Numbered from the stretch's first letter, positions 8,233 through 17,292 are shown. The stretch is 64,000 nucleotides of DNA from an uncultured Oscillospiraceae bacterium (GCA_910588495.1 CAJUPU010000006.1:34070-98069); one strand, 5' to 3'. The notes: generated by a model from the letters alone, not told the origin. Program-made: numbers and translations.

Positions 8233-9592
8233 ATCCCCTCGCCTTGGCGAAAAAGCCCTCGATCTTCTCCTTGATCTGGGCGGGCTTCAGGTACTTCAGC
8301 AGATACCCCGCCGGCTTGAGCGACAGCAGCGAGCGCACCACCTCCGGGTCGCTGCGGCCGGTGAGGAAGATCACGGGCAGGTCGGCGAAGGACGGTTCGG
8401 AGCGGAGCATCTCCAGGGTCTGCCTGCCGTCGCACACCGGCATCTCGTAGTCCAGCAGCACCAGGTCGGGCCGGTCCAGGCTGATGGTCCGGATCGCCGC
8501 CACGCCGGACTCCGCCAGCTGTACCTGATACTCGTCCTCCAGCAGCCCCCTCATGGCCTGGCGGATGGTCATGGAATCGTCCACCACCAGCACCTTGGGC
8601 CGGGTGTCCGCCGCCTGCTGTTCCTCCCGCCGGGTCAGGTACTTCTCCACCTCGTCCAGGGCGTTGCCGCTCTCGATGGGGGTGCCCACCCCCTTCTCCA
8701 GCAGATGGGGGGCGATCACGCAGTAGGCGAAGTAGCCCGCGCCGCCGGTGTTGAACAGCAGGCTCACCTGGGGCTTCTCCCGCTGGAACACCCGCTGGAA
8801 CTGCTCATAGGACAGCAGGTTCTCCTCCTTCAGCTCATAGGCGCCGAAGGCGGGCAGGTGCTCCATCACCCGGCCCACGAACTGCCGGGCGGTGTACCGG
8901 GCGGCGTTGATCAGCATGGCGTTCAGCTTGTTGGTCTGAAGGCCCAGCGCCCTGCCCACCGTGTTCACCAGCAGCTTCTCCTCAAAGACCATGAGGACCT
9001 CCTGCTTCTCCTCCTTCTGCCCCGTGCCGTAGATCAGGCGGTAGTACACCCCGTCGCCGAACCGCTCCCCGCCATAGGCGTCGCTGATCAGCTGGGACTC
9101 CAGCCGGAACATGTCGAACACCAGCTGGACGATCACCTTTTTCATGGCGTCCAGCTCCTCCTCGGGCAGCAGCCCCTCCCAGGTGCTCTCCTGCCCGCCC
9201 CGGATGGCCTGGTCCTCCGTCAGGGTGTGGCCGATCAGCCACCCCGCACACACCCCCAGAAAGTGGTCCAGCGCCTCCGCCGAGTACCCCGTCCGCTCCA
9301 TCTCCTCCTCCAGGGCGGGCAGGGTGTGCTCCCGGAAGCCCTGGTGGATTGCCCGGTGCCGCTCCAGCTCCGGGTGGCCGACGGACTCCATGTAGGACTC
9401 CTCGTCGGCAAAATGCTTCATGGCGTGGCCCTTGAAGTACTTGATCCCCTCCTGGCCCAGCCACTGGCTGTCCTTCTCCTCCTCCCGGAAGGCAAACAGC
9501 TTGTTGATGATCTGGAACAGCCGCTGGTGCTCCTTATCGATGGCCTCCACCCCGACGCTGTACTCCTCCCGCCATTCGAATCGACCGTCCAT
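8216..9592 (-). CDS. Bacteriohemerythrin, CheX-like middle domain and response-regulator receiver in one protein
   Basis: A 458-residue fusion. Residues 1-140 are a bacteriohemerythrin: IDKEHQRLF, FKGHAMKHFADEESYME, HPELERHRAIH and the IGHTLTEDQAI segment supply the usual His, Glu and Asp ligands of a di-iron O2-binding centre. The middle (about 160-300) resembles a CheX/CheC-like fold but is only weakly recognisable. The C-terminus (about 330-455) is a canonical receiver: VLVVDDS acid pair, phospho-acceptor LLDYEMP, FLTG and YLLK. It has no DNA-binding output domain, so it probably links oxygen sensing to a chemotaxis or phosphorelay partner. The ATG at 9592 has GGGAGGAG upstream; an in-frame ATG at 9616 is less well placed. 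The last residues YSQHT come from a repeat element. Confidence 0.85.
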   Translation of the reverse strand: MDGRFEWREEYSVGVEAIDKEHQRLFQIINKLFAFREEEKDSQWLGQEGIKYFKGHAMKHFADEESYMESVGHPELERHRAIHQGFREHTLPALEEEMERTGYSAEALDHFLGVCAGWLIGHTLTEDQAIRGGQESTWEGLLPEEELDAMKKVIVQLVFDMFRLESQLISDAYGGERFGDGVYYRLIYGTGQKEEKQEVLMVFEEKLLVNTVGRALGLQTNKLNAMLINAARYTARQFVGRVMEHLPAFGAYELKEENLLSYEQFQRVFQREKPQVSLLFNTGGAGYFAYCVIAPHLLEKGVGTPIESGNALDEVEKYLTRREEQQAADTRPKVLVVDDSMTIRQAMRGLLEDEYQVQLAESGVAAIRTISLDRPDLVLLDYEMPVCDGRQTLEMLRSEPSFADLPVIFLTGRSDPEVVRSLLSLKPAGYLLKYLKPAQIKEKIEGFFAKARGYSQHT

Positions 9593-9711
9593 ATGGAACT
9601 CCTCCCCATTTTCCATCTTCTCCGGGGGCGCCCTTCCGGCCCCCCGGGCGTTGTCCCCCATTATACCACAGCCGTCTTTTCAAGTCCAGCGCCCTGCCCT
9701 CAAAAAAGAGG

Positions 9712-9740
9712 TTGACGATCGTAGTCCTATCTGCTACAAT
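9712..9740 (+). promoter_or_regulatory. Promoter of the BlaI-M56 operon with candidate BlaI operator
   Basis: TTGACG, a 17-base spacer, then TACAAT. The spacer and -10 contain GTAG-N9-CTAC (9721-9737), and TAC-N4-GTA lies just downstream (about 9746-9755). Both recall the TACA/TGTA half-sites bound by BlaI/MecI repressors, which suggests autoregulation. Confidence 0.7.
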
Positions 9741-9783
9741 AGGATTACAACAGTAGACCAACTGATGGAACGGAGTGATCCCC

Positions 9784-10167
9784 ATGGATGAAAAGCGCGG
9801 CGTCCTCTCCCCCAGCGAGTGGCGGGTGATGGAGTGCCTGTGGACCGGACCCAAGACCCTGATGGAGCTGGTGCGGGAGCTGAAGGACCGGGCGGGCTGG
9901 GCCAAGAGCACCGTCACCACCATGGTGCGGCGGCTGGAGGAGAAGGGCCTCATCGACTATGAGCAGTCGGGCCGGGCCAAGGTGTTCCGGGCGGCGCTGG
10001 CCCGGGAGGACGCAGCGGCGGCGGAGACCGACTCCCTGCTGGCCAGGGCCTTCCAGGGCAGCGTGGGGCTGCTGGTCAGCTCCCTGGCCGACCGGAACAG
10101 CCTGACCCGGGCAGACATCGACGAGCTGTACGCCATTTTGGACCGTGCGGAGGAGGAATCGAAATGA
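9784..10167 (+). CDS. BlaI/MecI-family transcriptional repressor
   Basis: A 127-residue winged-helix repressor of the BlaI/MecI/CopY family. The opening LSPSEWRVMECLW, the recognition-helix region WAKSTVTTMVRRLEEKGLIDYE and the C-terminal dimerisation helices are typical in length and order. In the classic system the repressor is cleaved when its partner M56 protease senses a signal, relieving repression. Here the partner gene follows with an ATGA overlap. The ATG at 9784 is preceded by GGAG at 9 bases; an upstream in-frame GTG (9775) is less likely. What the pair controls besides itself is not visible in the window. Confidence 0.93.
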   Translation: MDEKRGVLSPSEWRVMECLWTGPKTLMELVRELKDRAGWAKSTVTTMVRRLEEKGLIDYEQSGRAKVFRAALAREDAAAAETDSLLARAFQGSVGLLVSSLADRNSLTRADIDELYAILDRAEEESK

Positions 10168-13100
10168 AGTCTGTTTTGATCGCGTCGTCCATCCTCATTG
10201 TGCTGCTGGCCGCCCTGCGGCCCCTGCTCCGGGGGAAGATCGACCCCCGGCTGCAATACGCGTTGTGGCTGGTGGCGGCCCTGCGGCTGCTGGTCCCGGT
10301 GGAGCTGGCCGACAGCGCCTACAGCGCCCTGGCCCTGCTGGACCGGGCTGAGCGCCCCGCCCAGGTGGCCCAGGCCATCGGGCAGACCCATATCCCCACA
10401 CAGTCCTACGGCAGCGCGTGGGACCAGGCCCTGCGGGAATATGAGCAAAGCAACGGCCCCATCACCACCGACGGCGGCTATGAGGGCCTTCAAGCCTATG
10501 AACAGGTGGAGCACCGCGCCCAGGCGCTGATGCGGGGCCCCACCCTGTCGGAGCTGTTCGCCAAATACGCACGGCCCGTCTGGCTGGGCGGGGCCGTCCT
10601 CATGGCGGCGTGGTTTTTGCTGGTGAACCTTCGGCTGCGGCGGAAGCTGGCCCCGGCGCAGCTCATCGCCGTGGAGGAGAGCCGGGGCCTGCCCGTGTTC
10701 GTGTCCGGCGCCCTGCCCTCCCCCTGCCTGTGCGGCGTCCTCCGGCCCGCCGTCTACGTCACCCCCCACGCCGCCGGGGACCCGGACCGCCTGCGCCACG
10801 TGCTCGCCCACGAGGCTGCCCACCACCGCCACCGGGACCACTGGTGGGCGCTGGTGCGGTGCTTGTGCCTCTGCCTGTACTGGTTCGACCCCCTGGTGTG
10901 GTGGGCGGCGGCCCTGTCCCGGCAGGACTGCGAGCTGGCCTGCGACGCCGGGGCCATCCGCCGCCTGGGGGAGGAGGAGCGCATCCCCTACGGCCGGACC
11001 CTGGTGGACATGATTGCGGCGGGGCGGTGCTCCCTCTTGCAGACCGCCACCACCATGACCGGAGGGAAGCGCCGGGTGCGAGAGCGGGTGCGCCTCATCG
11101 CCCGAAAGCCCAAGACCGTCATCGCGGTGGCGCTGGCGCTCATCCTGGTGCTGGGGGCGGCTGTGGGGTGCACCTTCACGGGAGCGCCGGAGGGGGAGCC
11201 GTCCCCCGATCCGTCCCCCCTGTCCTCCGACGCCCTGAACACCGCCACCCTCCCCTCCCGCCTGCTGGACGTGCCGGAGGAGCTGTGGGCGGACGTAGAA
11301 GCCATCCGGGGCAGCGATCCCACCGTAGTTGAGTCCTTTGCCCCCTCGCTCCTGGTACAGTACTGGATGAACCGCCCCTACACCGACTACCAGGAGGGGT
11401 GGGGCTGGCTGCTGAACGTGTACCAGTGGGACCAGGCGCAGTTTGAGGAAAACTACTCCGATGTCCCCGGAACCTGGCACTGCTTCGCCAAGGACGATAC
11501 CTACTATTATGTCACCGCCCGGGCCACCGACGTGCGGGTGCCCGCCAACGAGCAGATGGTGGCCCAGATGCCGGGGGCCACAGAGGTGGAGACCAAATAT
11601 TTGGAGACTTTCGAGGCCATCAAAGCCTTTGCCGAAAAGACCGTGCTGGAGACCGAGGGCGTAGAGCCCTATGACCCCTCCGCCCAGCCCCTGGACACCC
11701 TGCAACAGCGGCTCATGGACGTGCCGGAGGAGCTCCAGGGCACGGTGACTGCCTCCAAAGGAGACGGCAGTCTGGTGGAGTACCGCCTGAGTGTCCCGGC
11801 AGACTGGGTAGATGAGTCGTACTCCTATGTGCTGTCGGTGCACAGTATCCAGAAGGAGGGCTTCCACGGCTGGCCTGAGAGCGGCGAGGACATCCTGTGG
11901 GAGATCGCCGCCCAGAGTGGCACCCGCTATTACGCCATCCATCGGCTGCGGGAGCAAACGTACCCATCTGAATACGAATACTGGGACACCCATCGCGCCG
12001 TCCGGGCGTTTGTAGAGGAAACCCTGCTGGAGACCGAGGGCGTGGAGCCCTATGACCCGCCTCGCCAGCCCCTGGACACTCTGCAACAGCGGCTCATGGA
12101 CGTGCCGGAGGAATGGCGGGACAAATTCTTCCCCCCTGAGGACATACTGGATCCGGGCTGTCTGACCTACTACTGTCTGAACGACCCCAAGTGGCAGGAC
12201 CTGTTCACCGGCTGGGTGCTGAGCCTGTACCGGCTGGACCAGGACCTGATCCAGCACAATCTGGACCAGCAGCTTTGGCCCTCCACAGGCATAGACATCT
12301 TCGCCCGGAGCGGCGACCAGTATTACGTCATCCTGTGGGCGGGCGATGGGCGGTATCAGGACACTGAGCTGGGCGAGGAATACTGGGCCGCCGTCAGCGC
12401 CATGAAGGACCACGTCAGATCCACGGTGCTGGCCACCGAGGGCGTGGAGCCCTTCGACCCCTACACCACCCCGCCCCACTTCTTCTCCAACGTGACCCAG
12501 CTCCCCCTGGAGCCGGGCGGCTACGCCATCGACGGCATGGACTACACCCTGGTCACCTCCTATGAACAGGTCCCGGAGGACCCGGAGCAGTGGTATCTGG
12601 TGGGGCAGATGGACGGCTGCCCCGTGTGGATGTTCACCAGGGGGCATGGGGTGGAAACCATGTTCCAGATCGAAAACAGGCTCACCAAGGTGTTCCCCTA
12701 CACGGCCCGCTTCTTCGGCGGAGGGCAGGCCCCCGACGGCCACGCGCCCCGGCTCATGCCCCTGGAGGGCTTCGCCGGGGGGCCCGAGGGCACCTTCGAC
12801 CCCTTCGCCGTCATTACCCACATCTTACAGGGGGGCACCGAGCAGCAGTACCAGCTGACGGTCTACGACCTGGGGACCGACCCCGCCGTCAAAGCCGCCT
12901 ATGTCCACGACTGGGAGCCGCTGATGAACGACTTCAACGCCAACGCGGAAGCCGTCGTGCACGAGGACACCCATTCCGTCACCGTCACCTATCAGGGGGC
13001 CAGCGCGGAGATCCAATTCAACGACGTCCTCTGGGACAACGTCCAGCAGTACGGCTTCACCCCCGAGACCTACGAATACTGCATGAACTACTACTTCAAC

Positions 13101-13259
13101 GACGACGGCACCTTCGACCTGGCCATGCCCGTCGACCCCTTCACCACCAGCTGTATCGCCGTATGGACGCTGCGCTTCACCGGGGACGGCTTTGAGACCA
13201 CAGCCTTCCGCTTCGTCCAGAGCGACGACACCTATACCTATATCTCCACCGTCCATTGA
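10164..13259 (+). CDS. BlaR1-like M56 metallopeptidase sensor with a large repeated extracytoplasmic C-terminus
   Basis: A 1031-residue membrane protease. The first 300 residues carry membrane segments and the M56 zinc site HVLAHEAAHHRHRDH (HExxH) with the downstream ELACD motif. A transmembrane segment with a Cys (LGAAVGC, about residue 335) follows. The remaining ~680 residues are predicted outside the cell. They are not a penicillin-binding domain: instead three repeats of about 115-130 residues are visible. Each begins with L(M/L)DVPEE and is punctuated by the motif ETEGVEPYDP or ATEGVEPFDP. The C-terminal part ends in an unrecognised domain. It is translationally coupled to the BlaI repressor gene, so it is presumably the signal-receiving antirepressor; the ligand is unknown. 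Confidence 0.85.
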   Translation: MKSVLIASSILIVLLAALRPLLRGKIDPRLQYALWLVAALRLLVPVELADSAYSALALLDRAERPAQVAQAIGQTHIPTQSYGSAWDQALREYEQSNGPITTDGGYEGLQAYEQVEHRAQALMRGPTLSELFAKYARPVWLGGAVLMAAWFLLVNLRLRRKLAPAQLIAVEESRGLPVFVSGALPSPCLCGVLRPAVYVTPHAAGDPDRLRHVLAHEAAHHRHRDHWWALVRCLCLCLYWFDPLVWWAAALSRQDCELACDAGAIRRLGEEERIPYGRTLVDMIAAGRCSLLQTATTMTGGKRRVRERVRLIARKPKTVIAVALALILVLGAAVGCTFTGAPEGEPSPDPSPLSSDALNTATLPSRLLDVPEELWADVEAIRGSDPTVVESFAPSLLVQYWMNRPYTDYQEGWGWLLNVYQWDQAQFEENYSDVPGTWHCFAKDDTYYYVTARATDVRVPANEQMVAQMPGATEVETKYLETFEAIKAFAEKTVLETEGVEPYDPSAQPLDTLQQRLMDVPEELQGTVTASKGDGSLVEYRLSVPADWVDESYSYVLSVHSIQKEGFHGWPESGEDILWEIAAQSGTRYYAIHRLREQTYPSEYEYWDTHRAVRAFVEETLLETEGVEPYDPPRQPLDTLQQRLMDVPEEWRDKFFPPEDILDPGCLTYYCLNDPKWQDLFTGWVLSLYRLDQDLIQHNLDQQLWPSTGIDIFARSGDQYYVILWAGDGRYQDTELGEEYWAAVSAMKDHVRSTVLATEGVEPFDPYTTPPHFFSNVTQLPLEPGGYAIDGMDYTLVTSYEQVPEDPEQWYLVGQMDGCPVWMFTRGHGVETMFQIENRLTKVFPYTARFFGGGQAPDGHAPRLMPLEGFAGGPEGTFDPFAVITHILQGGTEQQYQLTVYDLGTDPAVKAAYVHDWEPLMNDFNANAEAVVHEDTHSVTVTYQGASAEIQFNDVLWDNVQQYGFTPETYEYCMNYYFNDDGTFDLAMPVDPFTTSCIAVWTLRFTGDGFETTAFRFVQSDDTYTYISTVH

Positions 13260-13269
13260 GGACGAAAAC

Positions 13270-13297
13270 GCGGCCCCTCCCAGCCGGGAGGGGCCGC
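13270..13297. terminator. Bidirectional terminator between convergent genes
   Basis: Perfect 12-bp stem GCGGCCCCTCCC with an AGCC loop, placed between the M56 gene stop (13259) and the minus-strand ferredoxin stop (13310). TTCTCTTG follows on the plus strand and TTTTCG on the minus strand. Confidence 0.8.
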
Positions 13298-13309
13298 TTC
13301 TCTTGTCCG

Positions 13310-13834
13310 TTACACCTGCCGCTCCAGCAGACCCATGCTCTTCTGCCGCAGAGACCGCTCGGGGGCGATCTCCTCGGGACCATCCAGGTCGATGAGCTTC
13401 AGCGCCCCGGTGGGGCACGCTTTCACGCAGGCGGGCTTGAGGCCGTGGTGCAAGCGCACATAGCACCCATCGCACTTCACCATCTTACCGTCCTCCCCGA
13501 AGCCGGGCACCCCGTAGGGGCAGGCCATAGCGCAGCTGTGGCAGCCGATGCAGTTGGTGGTGTCGAACACGGTGAGGTTGGTGTCCGGGTCCTTTTTGAT
13601 GCAGGCGCTGGGACAGCCCACGATGCAGGGGGCGTCCGCGCAGTGCATACAGGCCAGGGACAGGTGGCTGTAGACCGTCCCCTCCCCCTCCTGCCGCTCC
13701 ATGTCAAACACGCTGCGGAAGGGGCGGGCCCCCTCTTTCACCTTCAGATCGTTCTGGTCCATGCAGGCCACGGCACAGGCCCCGCAGGACACGCATTTGG
13801 ACACGTCCAGGTCGATGGCATACCGTCTGCTCAT
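13310..13834 (-). CDS. 4Fe-4S electron-transfer subunit of a molybdopterin oxidoreductase (DmsB/PhsB-type)
   Basis: A 174-residue ferredoxin-like protein that should carry electrons to or from the adjacent molybdopterin enzyme. Cys clusters are visible as CVSCGACAVAC, CMHCADAPCIVGCP, CIGCHSCAMACPYG and CDGCYVRLHHGLKPACVKACP, giving the usual four [4Fe-4S] sites of DmsB/PhsB/NrfC-type subunits. There is no signal peptide or membrane segment, so it is cytoplasmic. The ATG at 13834 overlaps the stop of the catalytic-subunit gene (ATGA), which marks an operon. The partner for electron exchange is likely the NAD(P)-linked flavoprotein encoded upstream. Confidence 0.92.
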   Translation of the reverse strand: MSRRYAIDLDVSKCVSCGACAVACMDQNDLKVKEGARPFRSVFDMERQEGEGTVYSHLSLACMHCADAPCIVGCPSACIKKDPDTNLTVFDTTNCIGCHSCAMACPYGVPGFGEDGKMVKCDGCYVRLHHGLKPACVKACPTGALKLIDLDGPEEIAPERSLRQKSMGLLERQV

Positions 13835-15966
13835 GGCTGCGCCTTCTTTCTCATGCCGCACCGGGTGGCGTTATAGGCCGGGAACCCGGAATAGGGATCC
13901 ACATGGTCCTTGTCCATCAGGGAATTCACGTCCGCCTCGGAGTAGCCGTGGTAGAAGAACACCACGCCCTTCTGCACCCGATGGCTGGGCTTGGCTTTCA
14001 CCACGATCGTCCCCCGGGGGGTGTACAGCTCCATATCGTCCCCCGCCTCCAGCCCCAGGGCCTGGGCGTCCTCCACCGAGAGCTGGGCGGTGGGCTCGGG
14101 CTGCATGGAGCGCAGCCAGTCCACCTTGTGCAGCCGGGTGTGGATGGCGTGGGGCAGCCGCCCGCCGGAGCACAGCACGAAGGGGTGCTTCTCCGGGTCG
14201 GCGCCGTCCAGGGGGTCGCAGTAGGTGGGCAGGGGGTCCAGCCCCCACTCCGGGTGGGCGGCGATCAGCTGGGAGTAGAGCTCGAATTTTCCGCTGGGGG
14301 TGTCCAGCCCCTGGGCCAGCTTAGCGCCGGGCACATAGGGCCGATAGCCGGGCACCTTCACCGGCGCCCCGGCCTGTTTCAGCTGGTCCACCGTCACCCC
14401 CACACCGGCGAGCATGTAGTCGATGTTGGCCTCGTAGCCCGCGGCCAGCTCCTCATCGCCCAGGTCCATGCGCACGGCCAGGTCCCGCAGGATCTCCACA
14501 TCGGACTTGCTCTCCCCCACCCGGTCGATGGCGGGCTGGGTGAACCAGGCATAGCCGCCGGGATAGGTCTCCAGCTCCCCCCGCTCCAGGGAGGAGCACA
14601 CCGGCAGCACCAGGTCGGCCATCTTGCAGGTGTCGGTCATGAACAGGTCGGCGTTGACGAAGAAGTCCAGCTTATCCAGGGCCTTCGCCACATAGCCGTC
14701 CTCGGGGAGCATCCGGAAGTTCATCCCCATGCCGAACACCGCCTTGACGGGGTAGGGCGTGCCCTCCTGGATCTGCCGGGCCAGGTCCACCACCTGCATC
14801 TCCCGCTCGGTGTGGAACCACAGGGGGAAGCGCTCCTCCCCCACGGCGGGGCGCTGGTGCTCAGGCTCGGTGGCGTCCATCCACTCCTCCTCCCGGGTCT
14901 CGAAGCCGGAGATCTGGTGGGTGAAGGTGTGGCGGGTGGGCAGCTGGCCCCCCTCCCGGTCGAAATTCCCCGTCAGCGCCAGCAGGGCCGTGATGGCCCG
15001 GTAGTTTTGCAGGCCGTTCTTGTGGTGGGGGATGGGGGCGCTGGTCTCGTGGGAGGAGATGGATCTGGCGTCCCGGATCATCTCACAGGCTTTGAGCACC
15101 TGGGCGTAGGGCACCCCGGTGAGCCGCTCCACGTTGTGTTCGCCGAAGCCCGCGGCATAGGCGGCGTACGCCTCGAAGCCGTGGACGTGGTCCCGGATGA
15201 AGTCCCGGTCGATCCAGCCGTTTTGGATGAGGACATTGCCCATGCACAGCGCCAGCGCCCCGTCGGTGCCCGGCCAGGGCCGCAGGTGCAGGTCGGCCAG
15301 CTTTTCCACCGTGGGGGTGACCCGGGGGTCGATGATGATGAACTTGGTGCCCGCCGCCTTGGCCCGCTCGGCGGCCTGGGCGTTGAGATAGCCGGAATAG
15401 TACCGCTCGAAGGCCCAGCCCAGGTACAGATCGCTGTGGGCCATGTCCGGCCGGGCCAGCTGGCCCGCCGCCACCTTCCAGGCCATCCAGCCCGCCGTCA
15501 TGCAGGTGGAGGACTCGGTGCCGTAGTTGAGGGTGCCGAAGGAGTGGGCGAACCGCCGCAGCCAGGGGCGGTACCACTTGTTGTAGCCGCCGAAGAAGGC
15601 CACCGCGTCCGCCCCGTCCTTCTCCCGGATGGCCAGCAGCTTCCGGGCGATCTCGCCGTATGCCTCGTCCCAGGTGATGGGCTGGAACCTGCCCTCTCCC
15701 CGCTTCCCCACCCGGCGCAGGGGGGTGAGGATCCGGTCCTCCCGGTAGACGTAGCCCCGGTTGGACAGCCCCTTGGTGCAAAGGCCGCCCCGGCTGCGGG
15801 GGTGCTCGTCCATCCCCTCCACCTTCAGCAGCTTCCCGTCCTTCACGTAGGCGTCGATGCCGCAGTTGTAGGCGGGGCTGCAGATGGCGCACACCGTGTG
15901 CTTGACCTCGATGCCTGTCTCCGGGCAGGGGATCTTCGCCCTGATCAGTTCTTCCAGCTTATCCAC
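13831..15966 (-). CDS. Molybdopterin (Mo/W) oxidoreductase catalytic subunit, DMSO-reductase family
   Basis: A 711-residue catalytic subunit. The N-terminus carries the [4Fe-4S] motif CAICSPAYNC with the fourth Cys in GGLCTKG. The conserved TESSTC segment places a Cys where DMSO-reductase-family enzymes ligate Mo or W. The C-terminal dinucleotide-binding domain includes LCSGGRLPHAIHTRLHKVDWL and GDDMELYTPRGTI. No twin-arginine signal is seen, so it is cytoplasmic, unlike respiratory DmsA or PhsA. The start is GTG, and it overlaps the upstream flavoprotein gene by 8 bases. Similarity to uncharacterised clostridial and acetylene-hydratase/thiosulfate-reductase branches leaves the substrate undecided. 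Confidence 0.9.
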   Translation of the reverse strand: MDKLEELIRAKIPCPETGIEVKHTVCAICSPAYNCGIDAYVKDGKLLKVEGMDEHPRSRGGLCTKGLSNRGYVYREDRILTPLRRVGKRGEGRFQPITWDEAYGEIARKLLAIREKDGADAVAFFGGYNKWYRPWLRRFAHSFGTLNYGTESSTCMTAGWMAWKVAAGQLARPDMAHSDLYLGWAFERYYSGYLNAQAAERAKAAGTKFIIIDPRVTPTVEKLADLHLRPWPGTDGALALCMGNVLIQNGWIDRDFIRDHVHGFEAYAAYAAGFGEHNVERLTGVPYAQVLKACEMIRDARSISSHETSAPIPHHKNGLQNYRAITALLALTGNFDREGGQLPTRHTFTHQISGFETREEEWMDATEPEHQRPAVGEERFPLWFHTEREMQVVDLARQIQEGTPYPVKAVFGMGMNFRMLPEDGYVAKALDKLDFFVNADLFMTDTCKMADLVLPVCSSLERGELETYPGGYAWFTQPAIDRVGESKSDVEILRDLAVRMDLGDEELAAGYEANIDYMLAGVGVTVDQLKQAGAPVKVPGYRPYVPGAKLAQGLDTPSGKFELYSQLIAAHPEWGLDPLPTYCDPLDGADPEKHPFVLCSGGRLPHAIHTRLHKVDWLRSMQPEPTAQLSVEDAQALGLEAGDDMELYTPRGTIVVKAKPSHRVQKGVVFFYHGYSEADVNSLMDKDHVDPYSGFPAYNATRCGMRKKAQP

Positions 15967-17221
15967 GGGTCATCGCCTCCATCCTGTCGATGAATTCCGG
16001 CCTCAGACCGGCCTGGAGCAGCATGGCCCGCTGATAGTCGGGCACGCCGCCCCCCTCCCCGGTGAACAGGCGGAGCATGTAGTTCTTGAGGATGCCGCTG
16101 ATGCGATAGCTGTCCAAAATATTGGCCCCGGCCACTTTCCCACCGGCGACCACCGCCCGGACGTACAGCCCGTCCCCGTCCAGACTGCCCTGCTCCAGCA
16201 GCTCCCCTTGGATCCGGTTGTCCCCGAAGCCGATGAAGTCCATGTCCATGAAGTGGGTGATGTTGTGGAGGATATTGCCCTCGAACCGGGCCGCTCCCCC
16301 GGCCATGTTGGCCCCCGCCGCCGCCCCCTGGCGGTTGGCGTTGGCCCACAGGCCGATGATCTGCCGCTCCCCGCTCTCCAGGTTGGCGCCCTGGGCGCAG
16401 TCCCCGGCGGCGTACACCCCCGGGGCGGAGGTCTCCATACTCTCGTCGATCAAAATGCCCCGGTCGATCTCCACCTCGCCCTGGACCACCTGGGTGGCCG
16501 CCCGGGTGCCGATGCACAGGGACACCAGATCCGCCGGCACCTGGGCCCCGTCGGTCATGACGGCCATGTTTTTCCCTTCCCGGACCTCCATGTGGTCGAT
16601 GGTGGCGCCGAAGCGCAGGTCGATGCCCCGCTTGGCCACCCGCCTCTCGATGGCGGCGGACACCTCGGGATAGGCGGCCAGGGGGAAGATGTGGGGGGCC
16701 AGGTCGGCCAGGCACACCTGGACGCCGTACTTCTCCAGCACCTCCACCACCTTGATGCCCGCCATGGACGCGCCCACCACCACGGCGGACTTCACGTCCC
16801 CCCGGTCCAGCCGGTCCTTGAGCCGCTGGGCATCGTCCACGGTGCGCATGAGGAAGGAGTCCTCCTCTGCCAGCCCCTTCACCGGTGGGGCGAAGGCGGT
16901 GGCCCCGGTGGCGATGAGGATCTTGTCAAAGCGCTCCACGCCCCCTTCGGTCTCCACCGTCAGGTCCCGGGCGCGGACCTTCACCACCCGCTCATGGCGG
17001 AAGGCCAGCCCCAGCCGGTCCGCGATGGCCTCCAGCGGCCCGAAGGGGAACAGGCCGGACCGGGGCAGCTTGCCGAAGATGTAGTAGGTGGTGAGCATGG
17101 GGTTGTAAGGGGCCAGGCCGGTGTCGCCGTACACCACGATCTCCCCGGCCTTGTCCCGCTCCCGGATGGCCTGGGCCGCATGGTAGCCTGCCGTGCCGAA
17201 CCCGATGATGGCATATCTCAA
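15959..17221 (-). CDS. FAD/NAD(P)-dependent oxidoreductase (pyridine nucleotide-disulfide oxidoreductase family)
   Basis: A 420-residue flavoprotein with two Rossmann nucleotide-binding motifs: RYAIIGFGTAGYHAA at the N-terminus (FAD) and SAVVVGASMAGIKVVE near residue 145 (NAD(P)H). APGVYAAGDCAQG is the typical second FAD contact. It resembles the NADH oxidase and nitrite-reductase-like flavoproteins that pass reducing equivalents to Fe-S partners. It is the first gene of a three-gene operon with the Mo/W catalytic and ferredoxin subunits, so it probably links NAD(P)H to that enzyme. The start was set at TTG 17221: GAGGAGGG lies 7 bases upstream and the FAD motif begins right after it. Longer starts lack homology. 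Confidence 0.85.
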   Translation of the reverse strand: MRYAIIGFGTAGYHAAQAIRERDKAGEIVVYGDTGLAPYNPMLTTYYIFGKLPRSGLFPFGPLEAIADRLGLAFRHERVVKVRARDLTVETEGGVERFDKILIATGATAFAPPVKGLAEEDSFLMRTVDDAQRLKDRLDRGDVKSAVVVGASMAGIKVVEVLEKYGVQVCLADLAPHIFPLAAYPEVSAAIERRVAKRGIDLRFGATIDHMEVREGKNMAVMTDGAQVPADLVSLCIGTRAATQVVQGEVEIDRGILIDESMETSAPGVYAAGDCAQGANLESGERQIIGLWANANRQGAAAGANMAGGAARFEGNILHNITHFMDMDFIGFGDNRIQGELLEQGSLDGDGLYVRAVVAGGKVAGANILDSYRISGILKNYMLRLFTGEGGGVPDYQRAMLLQAGLRPEFIDRMEAMTRG

Positions 17222-17261
17222 TTTTGTTCCCTCCTCTGGGTGACTGCCGGTATATGGGGCT

Positions 17262-17292
17262 GGGAGAGCCGCCAGACTGTGACAGCTCTCCC
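17262..17292. terminator. Hairpin between the APC permease and the flavoprotein gene
   Basis: An 8-bp stem, GGGAGAGC with GCTCTCCC, and a 15-base loop. It could end transcription of the upstream minus-strand operon, but no clear U-tract follows. Confidence 0.4.
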
